Assembly (NCBI GenBank): GCA_012032285.1
Contig: JAAURJ010000020.1
Location: 1-46,824, forward strand
Source of the DNA: Sphingomonadales bacterium
GTDB lineage: Bacteria; Pseudomonadota; Alphaproteobacteria; Sphingomonadales; Sphingomonadaceae
Direction: 5' to 3'
DNA length: 46,824 nt
Of the stretch, positions 9,833 to 19,810 are shown one piece after another (positions within the stretch are counted from its first letter, which is position 1; the number at the start of each line of letters is the position of its first letter). The notes beneath the pieces were generated by a model that worked only from the letters and a program-made list of their open reading frames with translations, searched no databases and was not told the origin of the DNA. The position numbers and the translations under genes were made by a program.

Positions 9833-9899
9833 CCAATCAAATATTTACAAAATAAACAGGTCTTGTAATCCTTTTGCTTAATAGCAAGAGGAGCAGCCA

Positions 9900-10262
9900 A
9901 TGATTTTCCGTTTAAGTGCCGCGTTATTTTTCTTTGTAGCGCTTTCATCGGCGGCACAGGCCATGGATGCCCATAGCTTTTATACAAAAGGCCGGGCGCT
10001 GGAGAAGAAAGGCATGGCGGCGGTTTTCTCCTCCGAATTCAAACCGCTTATGACGGAAATGAAGATGGCGGGCAAAACCGTGAAGGCCGAAAATGAAAAG
10101 GCAAAAGCCGATGGCAAACCTTTATATTGCACCAACGGCAAAGAAGCTATGACACCCAAAATCCTATTGGCCGAATTTGGCAAAATACCAGATGACAGGC
10201 GCCCAAAGATAACGGTGACGCAAGCTTTACGGGAAATTTTGTCCCGCCGTTATCCTTGTTGA
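9900..10262 (+). CDS. small secreted protein, possibly Rap1a/Tai-like
   Basis: This 120-residue protein begins with a signal peptide (MIFRLSAALFFFVALSSAAQA). The mature part is charged and helical, with a cysteine in LYCTNGKEAM and another as the last residue (SRRYPC). These two may form a disulphide. The ending ALREILSRRYPC and the spacing of the cysteines resemble the Rap1a/Tai family, whose characterised members neutralise type VI secretion amidases in the periplasm. No effector gene is next to it, so an immunity role is not supported by context. AGGAG about ten bases upstream supports the start. The family assignment is tentative. Confidence 0.6.
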   Translation: MIFRLSAALFFFVALSSAAQAMDAHSFYTKGRALEKKGMAAVFSSEFKPLMTEMKMAGKTVKAENEKAKADGKPLYCTNGKEAMTPKILLAEFGKIPDDRRPKITVTQALREILSRRYPC

Positions 10263-10283
10263 ACAGCACGCCCGGCCTGGACG

Positions 10284-10901
10284 ATGACGATTTATTGCGA
10301 TGAAAGCGGGGGTGTCGGGCGCGGGGTTATGACCTTTGCCGGCGTCCATATGGACGAGGATGAAGCCGAAGCCTTGTTGGAACGATACCGCGAGATTTCT
10401 GGCCTACGCGGCGAGATGAAAGGCAGCCGGATCGACCTTGCCGAACGCGCCTATATTTTTGAACTTTTCGCCAAAACACAAGGCCGCGCCACAGTTGGCA
10501 TCGCCATTTCAGCGCTAAAACCCGATCAAGGCTCTGACCGGGGTGACCATGATATCAATATTTATACACAGCTCGCCAATGATGTGATCGGAGCGATGCT
10601 GCCGCAAACCGGAGGCTGCGGCGATGTGATTATGGACGGTGGCCGCTATGGCGAACGCACGCTAGAGCTGATCCGCGGCGATATAGCCGATCAGGTCGGC
10701 GGGTGGGGTAAGGTGCGGTTGGAGGAAAGCCATAAGCTGGCGGGTCTGCAAATCGCCGATGTCATCGCCAACACCTTCTTCAACCGCGCTCTGGTTACCG
10801 AGCGGCAAGCAAGGCTCGCTGCGATTGCCGAACCCTTTTTGCAAAATGGACGCATCGTGATGCGTGTTTTGCCGGATAGCCAGGCGGAGGATCGCCCATA
10901 A
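10284..10901 (+). CDS. DUF3800 domain protein
   Basis: The N-terminal MTIYCDESGG gives the D-E-S-G strand of DUF3800, and the C-terminal SHKLAGLQIADVIANTFFN gives its other conserved motif. DUF3800 proteins have a predicted RNase-H-like fold with acidic residues that could bind metal. Some occur in phage or defence contexts, but most are uncharacterised. The length (205 aa) is normal. It lies 21 bases after the small secreted protein and may be co-transcribed with it. A shared bidirectional terminator separates it from rpoZ. Confidence 0.8.
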   Translation: MTIYCDESGGVGRGVMTFAGVHMDEDEAEALLERYREISGLRGEMKGSRIDLAERAYIFELFAKTQGRATVGIAISALKPDQGSDRGDHDINIYTQLANDVIGAMLPQTGGCGDVIMDGGRYGERTLELIRGDIADQVGGWGKVRLEESHKLAGLQIADVIANTFFNRALVTERQARLAAIAEPFLQNGRIVMRVLPDSQAEDRP

Positions 10902-10930
10902 AAAAGCCCGGCGGAAATAGCCGGGCTTTT
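10901..10930. terminator. bidirectional Rho-independent terminator
   Basis: AAAAAGCCCGGC and GCCGGGCTTTT form a perfect stem around GGAAATA, with A and T runs on the two sides. It ends both the DUF3800 transcript (+) and the rpoZ transcript (-), which converge here. Confidence 0.9.
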
Positions 10931-10952
10931 CAAAATAGGGTATTCGCTATAC

Positions 10953-11297
10953 TTAGCGGTCATAATCCCGTGCGACGCTTGCCCCGCGAGCAGGCGCGGC
11001 AGCGGTGAGACGCAGCGCTTCAGCCGATAGGCTGATCGAGCCGATTTCATCGGGGGTTTCATCTTCATCAACCTGCATTTTTTGCAGGCTTTGAGTCAAA
11101 CCTTCCATCAAATGAGCAGGCTTGACGGTTTGTTCGGCAATTTCACGCAAGGCAACAACGGGATTTTTATCACGGTCCCGGTCCAAGGTCAGCTCCGCCC
11201 CGCCCGCAATTTCACGTGCCCGTTCGGCAGCAAGCAACACAAGGTCAAAACGGTTGGCAACCTTATCAACACAATCTTCAACGGTAACGCGCGCCAT
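10953..11297 (-). CDS. rpoZ: RNA polymerase omega subunit RpoZ
   Basis: [29 protein letters not shown] and [10 protein letters not shown] are the conserved N-terminal segments of omega, the small subunit that helps assemble beta-prime into core polymerase and takes part in ppGpp binding. The length is 114 residues. The C-terminal third is variable and acidic, as in other alphaproteobacteria. It stands alone on the minus strand, with the bidirectional terminator at its end and a divergent promoter region of about 90 bases upstream. Confidence 0.96.
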   Translation of the reverse strand: MARVTVEDCVDKVANRFDLVLLAAERAREIAGGAELTLDRDRDKNPVVALREIAEQTVKPAHLMEGLTQSLQKMQVDEDETPDEIGSISLSAEALRLTAAAPARGASVARDYDR

Positions 11298-11384
11298 ATC
11301 GGCTCCTGATTCTTATAGTTTTGGGAAATTTGTCTTGCCGGTAAGCCGCCGCCCGCCAATTGTCAATGAAAAGCAGGCTATCAG

Positions 11385-12631
11385 GTGGTTGCGCACATAG
11401 ATTATGCATCTTATTTCTATATTATGGATATTCGCCCGCCCACCGACAATATGCCAGGACAGCATTTTCATGTCGGCGGTCACGACCTTTATCTGGTCAG
11501 CGATCCGCAAAACCGGTTCGATGCGGTCCTGCTCCTGATCGGCGGTGCCCGGCATAGCGTGCAGATGTTCAGCTATATGTTCCGCGATGATGATAGCGGG
11601 CGTCAGGTTATGGCCGCGCTTTTGGATGCTTTGGAACAAGGCGTTGTTGTGGAACTGATGGTAGACAGCTTTGGCTCCGCCGATACGCAGGACCGTTTTT
11701 TCGACCAGTTCAAAGCCGCAGGCGGCCGGTTTAACCGGTTCAGCTCACGCTGGAATATGGGCTATTTCATCCGCAATCATCAAAAATCCTCATCGCCGAC
11801 CAAAAAAGCGCTCTTATCGGTGGCTATAACATAACTGACCATTATTTTGGCCGCGCAGGCGATGATAGCTGGGAAGATTTTGGAGCGATAGTTTCAGGGC
11901 CAGTCATCGCCGATCTCTCCCGCTATTATGAACAATTGCAGATATTGTCATCAGATGGCGGGGTGCGCTTTGGCCAATTGCGCCGGATGATCCGCGATTG
12001 GAAACAGCAACAGGGCAAGATCGGCTGGCTTTTGGGCGGTCCCACCAACCGGATATCACCTTGGGCCTTGGCGCTGAAACGCGATTTGGAAAAAGCCCGG
12101 CAAATCCATCTTGCCGCTGCTTATTTTTCCCCCTCACAGTCAATTTTGCGCCGAATTGCAACAGCCGCGCGGCACGGGGGATCGCGGCTAGTCATGGCAG
12201 GAAAAACCGACAATGGCGCAACCATAGCCGCGGCCCGGTCGCTATACCGCTATTTGCTGAAACGCGGTGCACGGATTTTCGAATATCAATCCCGCCCGTT
12301 GCATTGCAAGATCATCGTTATTGATAATATCAGTTATATCGGTTCCGCCAATCTCGATATTCGCAGTTTGTTTATCAATATGGAAATCATGCTGCGGATT
12401 GACGATCCGGATGTTGCGGATTTTATGCGCCGCCATTTGGAACAGATGACGCATGAAAGCGAAGAACAGACATTGAGAAACCATAGCAAACGCAGCGGGT
12501 TCCTGACCCGTATCCGTCAGGGTTTTGCCTATTTGCTGGTCAACACGCTGGATTACACCATCGGCCGGAGGATAAAATTCGGCCTTATGCGCAAGCGAAC
12601 AGAGGCGTTACCCAAAACCGAACGCCAATGA
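11385..12631 (+). pseudogene. phospholipase-D family protein (cardiolipin synthase-like), one frameshift
   Basis: Two frames make one gene. The first (to about 11786) covers the N-terminal half up to YFIRNHQK. The second continues ILIADQKSALIGGYNITDHYFG and runs to TGA 12631. Joined, they give both HxKxxxxD motifs of the PLD superfamily: HQKILIAD, and HCKIIVID followed by YIGSANLD. Cardiolipin synthases use this pair of motifs to join phospholipid headgroups. The break is in AAAAA at 11782-11786, where six As would restore the frame, so sequencing error is likely. The start is GTG 11385 or ATG 11424 (MDIRPPTDN). There are no membrane helices. It converges on a PmtA-like methyltransferase three bases away. 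Confidence 0.8.
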
Positions 12632-12634
12632 TGT

Positions 12635-13261
12635 TTAGTCTTTCCATCCCCAGAATAAATGGCAGGGCAGGATATTCCAAAATTCAAAACCATGGTCGAT
12701 TTTTTTGAAATAGGGGGCCATGAAATCACGGGCGCGGGCGCGGAATTGATAGACAAGGAAAGCGCCGCCAGGCCGAAGGGCCTTTGCTGTTTCGGCGGCA
12801 ATTTTCGGTCCCAAATTATCAGGCAATGTTGAAAATGGCAGACCGGATAAAATATAGTCGGCTTTTGGATAGCCGAAATCCCGGATAATCTGGTTCACAT
12901 CCGCCGCCGATCCATGCACGGCGGCAAAACGGCTGTCATGAAAAGTCTTGCGCAGATAATCAACAAAATCGGGGTTCAGGTCGATCACAATGAGCTGCGC
13001 ATCGCTGCGCATCCGGTCCAGCACCGGTTGGCAAAATGTACCAATTCCAGGGCCATATTCGACGAATAACATGGTATTATCCCAATCAACCGGAGCCAGC
13101 ATTTTATTCACAGTGCGCGAAGAAGACGGGATGATGGATCCGACCATCACCGGATGCTTGATAAATCCTTTGAAAAACACGCCCCAGGAACCAAAAAAAC
13201 GGCTGGCCTTCATTTTTACCCGCTCGATCAGGCGCGTCTTACTCAGGGCTGGCGAAGTCAT
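12635..13261 (-). CDS. class I SAM-dependent methyltransferase, PmtA-like
   Basis: The SAM-binding motif I is VEYGPGIGTF, followed by acidic motif II (LIVIDLNPDF) and motif IV-like DYILSGLPFSTLP. An N-terminal basic amphipathic stretch (residues 10-40, RFFGSWGVFFKGFIKHP) would bind membranes. This arrangement matches phospholipid N-methyltransferases of the Rhodobacter PmtA type, which make phosphatidylcholine from phosphatidylethanolamine. The KsgA-like fold is shared with rRNA dimethylases, so the substrate is not certain. The length is 208 residues. The PLD-family gene converging on it is also lipid-related. Confidence 0.78.
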   Translation of the reverse strand: MTSPALSKTRLIERVKMKASRFFGSWGVFFKGFIKHPVMVGSIIPSSSRTVNKMLAPVDWDNTMLFVEYGPGIGTFCQPVLDRMRSDAQLIVIDLNPDFVDYLRKTFHDSRFAAVHGSAADVNQIIRDFGYPKADYILSGLPFSTLPDNLGPKIAAETAKALRPGGAFLVYQFRARARDFMAPYFKKIDHGFEFWNILPCHLFWGWKD

Positions 13262-13279
13262 ATTCTCTCATTTCTGCTT

Positions 13280-13345
13280 TAGACTAGGCGGCCCTAGTCG
13301 CAAATGCCGCGCCCTGTTGCAAGCCTAGTTGCAAAAAAAACAACA
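13280..13345. promoter_or_regulatory. divergent promoter region with palindrome and TTGCAA repeats
   Basis: Between the methyltransferase (-) and the monooxygenase (+) lie an inverted repeat GACTAGG-CGGC-CCTAGTC (13282-13299), the element AAATGCCGCGC (13302-13312) and two TTGCAA words six bases apart. The palindrome and AAATGCCGCGC recur upstream of the acyl-CoA dehydrogenase at 24642. No regulator is identified. Confidence 0.4.
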
Positions 13346-13398
13346 TAGTGATTTGCAACTTTTCTTGCGCCCGGCTGCTTACGTCCTATGGCGGCTTT

Positions 13399-13725
13399 AT
13401 GACCCACCATCCTGCCGGAACCATTGCCGTCATTTTCATTGCCCAGCGCACCGGCGATGATGACACCGGCTATTCACAGGCCGCCGCCGCAATGGCGCAT
13501 TTGGCGGGAGAACAAGACGGCTATTGCGGCATAGACAGCGTGCGCGGCACAGACGGGCTGGGCATCACCGTCAGCTATTGGCGCGACGATGCAAGCGCGA
13601 AGGCATGGCGCGACCATCCAGAGCATTGCGCGATACGCGACGCCGGACGCGCCCGTTGGTATAGCCGTTATGACCTGCACGTCGCCGCGATCGAACGCAG
13701 CTATGATTGGGAAAAACCGGCATGA
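13399..13725 (+). CDS. antibiotic-biosynthesis-monooxygenase (ABM) domain protein
   Basis: This 108-residue single-domain protein (MTHHPAGTIAVIFIAQRTGDD) has the ferredoxin-like ABM fold pattern: a beta-strand with IAVIFIAQR, a helix ending in MAHLAGEQDGYCGIDSV, and YWRDDASAKAWRDHPEH followed by the GRARWYSRYDLHVA strand. Characterised members oxidise aromatic substrates without cofactor or degrade haem, but most are unassigned small enzymes. ATG 13399 is preferred over the in-frame upstream start at 13348, which adds an unlikely leader. Its stop overlaps the MFS start (ATGA), so the two are translationally coupled. Confidence 0.8.
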   Translation: MTHHPAGTIAVIFIAQRTGDDDTGYSQAAAAMAHLAGEQDGYCGIDSVRGTDGLGITVSYWRDDASAKAWRDHPEHCAIRDAGRARWYSRYDLHVAAIERSYDWEKPA

Positions 13726-15044
13726 GTGAAGATGCCACTACCCCGCCCAATGCCATTGCCGCGGCGATACCAACCGGCAGGCTGGTTATCCTTTTCCTCG
13801 TGATGTTGGTTGCGGCAGCGGGCAATACCGCTATGCAATCGATCCTGCCCGCCATTTCCAGCCAGCTTGATATTGCCGATGTGTGGGTCAGCCTCGCCTT
13901 CAGCTGGTCCGCGCTATTGTGGGTTATCACAGCACCGAAATGGGCCTATATGTCCGACCGGCGCGGACGAAAGCATTTGATGGCGGTCGGTATGTACGGC
14001 TTCATCGCCTCGATGGGCCTGTGCGGATTGATGCTCTGGCTGGGGCTAGAAGGCTTTTTGGGCGCGGCAGCAACCTTCATCCTTTTCGCGCTATTCCGCA
14101 GCCTTTACGGCGCATTCGGCAGCGCCGCCCCGCCCGCCGTGCAGGCCTATGTTGCCGCACGGACCGAACGGACGGAGCGGACAAAGGCGCTTTCGCTGCT
14201 CGCCTCCTCCTTTGGCCTTGGCACCGTTATTGGCCCTGCGATCGCGCATTTCCTTGTCTTTTATCCCTTTGGCCTTGCCGGACCGCTTATTATCTTTGCC
14301 CTGTTCGGCGTGGGCGTCCTGGCGGCGCTTTATGTCCACCTGCCCGCCGATACGCCCAGGTTCGAAGCCCGCGGGCAAGTCACCAGCTATCCCAGCGCGG
14401 CGCAAATGCCCCGCCCCGAAGAAGATGGCGAACACACCCCATTGGGTTCGGCGAAAACCGATCCGCAAAGCCCGCATCTGCCCTGGCGCGACGGGCGTGT
14501 CCTGCCCTGGCTGATCGCGGGCCTGATTGGCGGCCATGCGCAGGCAGTGATGCTGGGCGTCGTCGGATTTCTGGTGCGCGACCGGCTTGGTCTGCATGAT
14601 GATCCATCGGCGGCGGTGCAAGCGATTGGTAGCGTAATGTTCATCGGCGCAATGGCGACATTATTGGCGCAATGGGGCCTGATCCCGATATTGTCGATGG
14701 GTCCAAAACCATCGGTGCTATGGGGCAGCCTGCTGGCGCTGATTGGTGTGTGCATGACAGGGGCCAGCCATGATTTTTACGCGATCAGCACCGGCTTCGC
14801 CCTCGCCTCTTTGGGCTTTGGCCTCTACCGCCCCGGCTTTACCGCGGGCGCATCGCTCGCGGTAGGGCGAAGCGAGCAAGGTGATGTCGCCGGCAAAATC
14901 GCCAGCATCAATGGCGCCGCTTATATCGCCGCACCGGCAATCGGTGTATGGCTGTTCAGCCTATGGGAACCCGCCACCTTCATCCTAATGGCCGCCGCCC
15001 TCGCCTTCCTGATCCTTTGGGGCAAACGATCGCTGGCGGTTTAG
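13722..15044 (+). CDS. MFS transporter
   Basis: This 440-residue protein has about 12 membrane helices. The MFS motif A is visible as AYMSDRRGRKHLMAVG after helix 2, and motif C-like SFGLGTVIGPAIAHF is in helix 5. A charged loop of about 50 residues (ADTPRFEARGQVTSYPSA and on) separates the halves. Proton-driven drug/sugar exporters of the DHA1 class have this form. The substrate cannot be read. The start ATG 13722 overlaps the ABM stop, so the pair may act together, for example on a quinone or other aromatic compound; this is inference. Confidence 0.88.
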   Translation: MSEDATTPPNAIAAAIPTGRLVILFLVMLVAAAGNTAMQSILPAISSQLDIADVWVSLAFSWSALLWVITAPKWAYMSDRRGRKHLMAVGMYGFIASMGLCGLMLWLGLEGFLGAAATFILFALFRSLYGAFGSAAPPAVQAYVAARTERTERTKALSLLASSFGLGTVIGPAIAHFLVFYPFGLAGPLIIFALFGVGVLAALYVHLPADTPRFEARGQVTSYPSAAQMPRPEEDGEHTPLGSAKTDPQSPHLPWRDGRVLPWLIAGLIGGHAQAVMLGVVGFLVRDRLGLHDDPSAAVQAIGSVMFIGAMATLLAQWGLIPILSMGPKPSVLWGSLLALIGVCMTGASHDFYAISTGFALASLGFGLYRPGFTAGASLAVGRSEQGDVAGKIASINGAAYIAAPAIGVWLFSLWEPATFILMAAALAFLILWGKRSLAV

Positions 15045-15090
15045 GGGGATTATAAGGGTGGAAAAAAGAGGTTGCTCAAGAAACATATAT

Positions 15091-15128
15091 AGAACATAGT
15101 TGGAAAATTGTTCTTTACCGTTCATAAT
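15091..15128 (+). promoter_or_regulatory. promoter of the restriction-modification unit with inverted repeat
   Basis: TTGGAA (15100-15105) and CATAAT (15123-15128) are separated by 17 bases and lie just before the methyltransferase ATG, giving a very short leader. The inverted repeat AGAACA (15091-15096) / TGTTCT (15109-15114) spans the -35 hexamer. A repressor there would block transcription. No separate control protein is encoded, so autoregulation by the methyltransferase is possible. Confidence 0.55.
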
Positions 15129-15141
15129 TGGGGTTTGTTAA

Positions 15142-16206
15142 ATGAGATATACCGAACCGATGGCCGAAAAAGTTGATAGCATTGTGGATCGCAATTTCGA
15201 TTATTATTCTGATATCTTGCAAGATTCCAAAACGAATACGACCGTTGAACGACCTGCGCATGAAACAAGAAAGCCCTATAAGCTGGTATCCTTATTTTCC
15301 GGCTGCGGAGGTATGGATTTGGGCTTTCGCGGAGATTTTCAGTTTCTGAATAAATTCTATGAGCGGCTTCCGTTTGAAATCATTTGGGCCAATGATCTGA
15401 ACAAATATGCTTGTGAAACTTACAAACAGAATTTGGGACAAGACATCAGATGCGGCGACATATGGAGCCATATTGATGACCTGCCTGATACTGATAATGT
15501 AGATCTCGTCATTGGCGGCTTTCCCTGTCAGGACATTTCCGTAAATGGCAAAGGAAAAGGTGTCGCGGGTGAGAGGAGCGGCCTATACCGCGCCATGGTA
15601 GAAGTTGTCCGAAGGCTTCAGCCCCAAATATTTGTCGCGGAAAATGTTAAAGGGCTTTTGATGAAGCATAATAAGGCTTCGTTGGAGAGGGTTTTAAGCG
15701 ACTTCACCGCTTTGGGATATAATGTGTCGCTGAAGCTTTTTAATTCCGCTGAATTTTGTGTGCCGCAAAGCAGGGAAAGGGTGCTTATTTTTGGTGTGAG
15801 AAATGATTTGCACGGTTTTAGTATACCCAATGGCATGATTGAAAAAAATGGCTGGACAACCGCCGAACGAGCCATTTCGGATCTTGAAGGTTTAGAAGAA
15901 AACGCTGTGCCGAACCATATATGGAGCAAAGCGAAATCAAGTGCGGAGCAAGGTAATAGAAGGCTGATTGCAGACCGTGTTGGGTATACAATCAGGGCGG
16001 AGTGCCATGGCAATATCCAATTCCATTATAAATTAAACAGGCGGATTTCGATGCGGGAGGCCGCACGGATACAATCTTTTCCTGATGATTTTATTTTCCA
16101 CGCGCGGCTTCGTGAAACGGAACGCCAAATAGGCAATGCGGTTCCTCCTGTTCTTGCGTGGCATATAGCCGATCATATTGCGCGATATTTGGATGAAATT
16201 GTCTAA
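15142..16206 (+). CDS. DNA (cytosine-5) methyltransferase of a type II restriction-modification system
   Basis: The enzyme transfers a methyl group from SAM to C5 of cytosine in a specific site. Motif I is LVSLFSGCGGMDLGF, motif IV is GGFPCQDIS with the catalytic Cys129, motif VI is VAENVKG, motif VIII is QSRERV, and motif X is IGNAVPPVLAWHIADHI. The target-recognition region lies between VIII and IX (about 225-290); its specificity cannot be read. An N-terminal extension of about 45 residues precedes motif I. The 354-residue gene is AT-richer than its neighbours and 36 bases ahead of a nuclease gene. It protects the host from that nuclease. Confidence 0.93.
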   Translation: MRYTEPMAEKVDSIVDRNFDYYSDILQDSKTNTTVERPAHETRKPYKLVSLFSGCGGMDLGFRGDFQFLNKFYERLPFEIIWANDLNKYACETYKQNLGQDIRCGDIWSHIDDLPDTDNVDLVIGGFPCQDISVNGKGKGVAGERSGLYRAMVEVVRRLQPQIFVAENVKGLLMKHNKASLERVLSDFTALGYNVSLKLFNSAEFCVPQSRERVLIFGVRNDLHGFSIPNGMIEKNGWTTAERAISDLEGLEENAVPNHIWSKAKSSAEQGNRRLIADRVGYTIRAECHGNIQFHYKLNRRISMREAARIQSFPDDFIFHARLRETERQIGNAVPPVLAWHIADHIARYLDEIV

Positions 16207-16242
16207 TCTATCTATCAACCGCTATCGAGCAGGGACCAAATT

Positions 16243-17232
16243 TTGAGCGGAAGTGATTTTGAAGCTTTTCTTGATGATATTACCGCCCAATTGACAAATG
16301 AGGCAGGCAATTCAGGATTTCCTAATGCGCACATATTTGAAACACGCATAAGGGATATAATCAATGGAATGGGTGGTTATAATGGGCGCAAGGTAACCGA
16401 AACACCGCATCCCCACGTTTTCCCCGACATTGCTCTGCTTCCCTTTGGTATTGAGATTAAACACACCCAAAAAGACAGTTGGCGAAGCGTAGCCAATAGC
16501 GTTTTTGAAACCACGCGCAGTGATGGGATTGAAGAAATCTACGTCATTTTCGGGAAAATGGGCGGCAAGCCGGAAGTTAAATGGCAGAAATATCAAGATT
16601 GCGTGATGCACGTAAGGACATCACACGTCCCGCGTTTTGAATTGGAAATTGGCACTGACAAACCTATTTTTGACAAGTTCGGAATTTCTTACCCTGATTT
16701 TCAAAAACTGGATATTCATTCCCGCATGGAGCATATTCGCGATTATGCCCGCAAAAGGCTCAAGTCCGGAGAGCGCCTGTGGTGGCTGGAAACGAATGGA
16801 AATGAGCATAGCCTCCCACTGGAAGTGCGAATGTATCCTGCCTTGGAGCAGCCCGAAAAAAGGAAGTTAAGAGCAGAAGCAGCCCTTTTATGCCCTAAAA
16901 TAGTTGGGCCATCCACATTAAAGGGTAAATATGATGATGCAGTGGTGTATTTGATTACATATCATGGTGTATTCTGCCCGCAGGCAAGGGATTTGTTCAC
17001 AGCAGGCAGCGTTGCCCTTAAGTCAGATCCAAAAAGAGGCGGTAAATATATTATTCGGTCGTTGGCGGATATTGAAGAAGAAATGAAAACGGCTGCGTTT
17101 GAAATGGAGGATGCCTTGTTTCAGGAATATTGGGGGCGCAGCTGCGAAGCTGAAAACCGAATATCACAGTGGCTCTCGATGGCAGACAGCTATGCCAAAG
17201 ATTGGACTCCTTCAAAAACGCTTTTTCAATAA
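16243..17232 (+). CDS. type II restriction endonuclease, PD-(D/E)XK fold
   Basis: The motif VFPDIALLPFGIEIKHTQKD gives Asp62 and, eight residues on, Glu71-x-Lys73, the PD-(D/E)XK catalytic core. Position directly after a C5-methyltransferase marks it as the cognate nuclease. It has 329 residues, within the normal range. The N-terminus (FEAFLDDITAQLTNEAGNSGFPNAHIFE) is probably helical. The start is TTG 16243 with AGGGA seven bases upstream. The gene is AT-rich and ends six bases from the stop of the converging cdc48 gene, so the pair was inserted cleanly between two older genes. I cannot name the isoschizomer. Confidence 0.85.
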   Translation: MSGSDFEAFLDDITAQLTNEAGNSGFPNAHIFETRIRDIINGMGGYNGRKVTETPHPHVFPDIALLPFGIEIKHTQKDSWRSVANSVFETTRSDGIEEIYVIFGKMGGKPEVKWQKYQDCVMHVRTSHVPRFELEIGTDKPIFDKFGISYPDFQKLDIHSRMEHIRDYARKRLKSGERLWWLETNGNEHSLPLEVRMYPALEQPEKRKLRAEAALLCPKIVGPSTLKGKYDDAVVYLITYHGVFCPQARDLFTAGSVALKSDPKRGGKYIIRSLADIEEEMKTAAFEMEDALFQEYWGRSCEAENRISQWLSMADSYAKDWTPSKTLFQ

Positions 17233-17238
17233 TCGTCA

Positions 17239-19544
<2,306 letters not shown>

Positions 19545-19637
19545 ATCGGCCTTTCCAAGTCGAAGGTCGGTTGTAGATGACAGATAAATGGGCAAAAAAA
19601 ACGCCGCAGCGCAAGGGGCGGGGCCGTATTGCGCAAC

Positions 19638-19663
19638 AAAAAAGGCCAGCGTTAAAGCTGGCC
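19638..19663 (-). terminator. Rho-independent terminator in the cdc48 leader region (- strand)
   Basis: On the minus strand GGCCAGC-TTTAAC-GCTGGCC is followed by six Ts. No minus-strand gene lies upstream of it, because the lysR gene runs the other way. It therefore ends a short untranslated transcript or attenuates cdc48. A second run of eight Ts, at 19584-19591 on the minus strand, follows GC-rich sequence closer to cdc48. Confidence 0.7.
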
Positions 19664-19753
19664 CGTTGGGAAGTTTTGGGAGAGTGTGCCGTTAAGCGCA
19701 TTCTCTATGAGGGATTTGCCTATATTGCGCAAATGACAACAATCTATAATTGA

Positions 19754-19781
19754 TTGCAAAACTTGCAACTATGCCTATGGT
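19754..19781 (+). promoter_or_regulatory. lysR promoter with LysR-box-like palindrome
   Basis: TTGCAA (19754-19759) and TATGGT (19776-19781) are 16 bases apart and fit a sigma-70 promoter for the lysR gene. The words TTGCAA-AAC-TTGCAA form a palindrome with T-N11-A spacing, as expected for an autoregulatory LysR site. Confidence 0.4.
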
Positions 19782-19810
19782 GGCAACGCAATTGTTTTTG
19801 GAGGAAATTT

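Noticed and set aside
14340-14370. tRNA-like GGTTCGAAGC word
   Set aside because: It lies inside the MFS coding sequence and no cloverleaf can be drawn; no tRNA or rRNA gene was found in the window.
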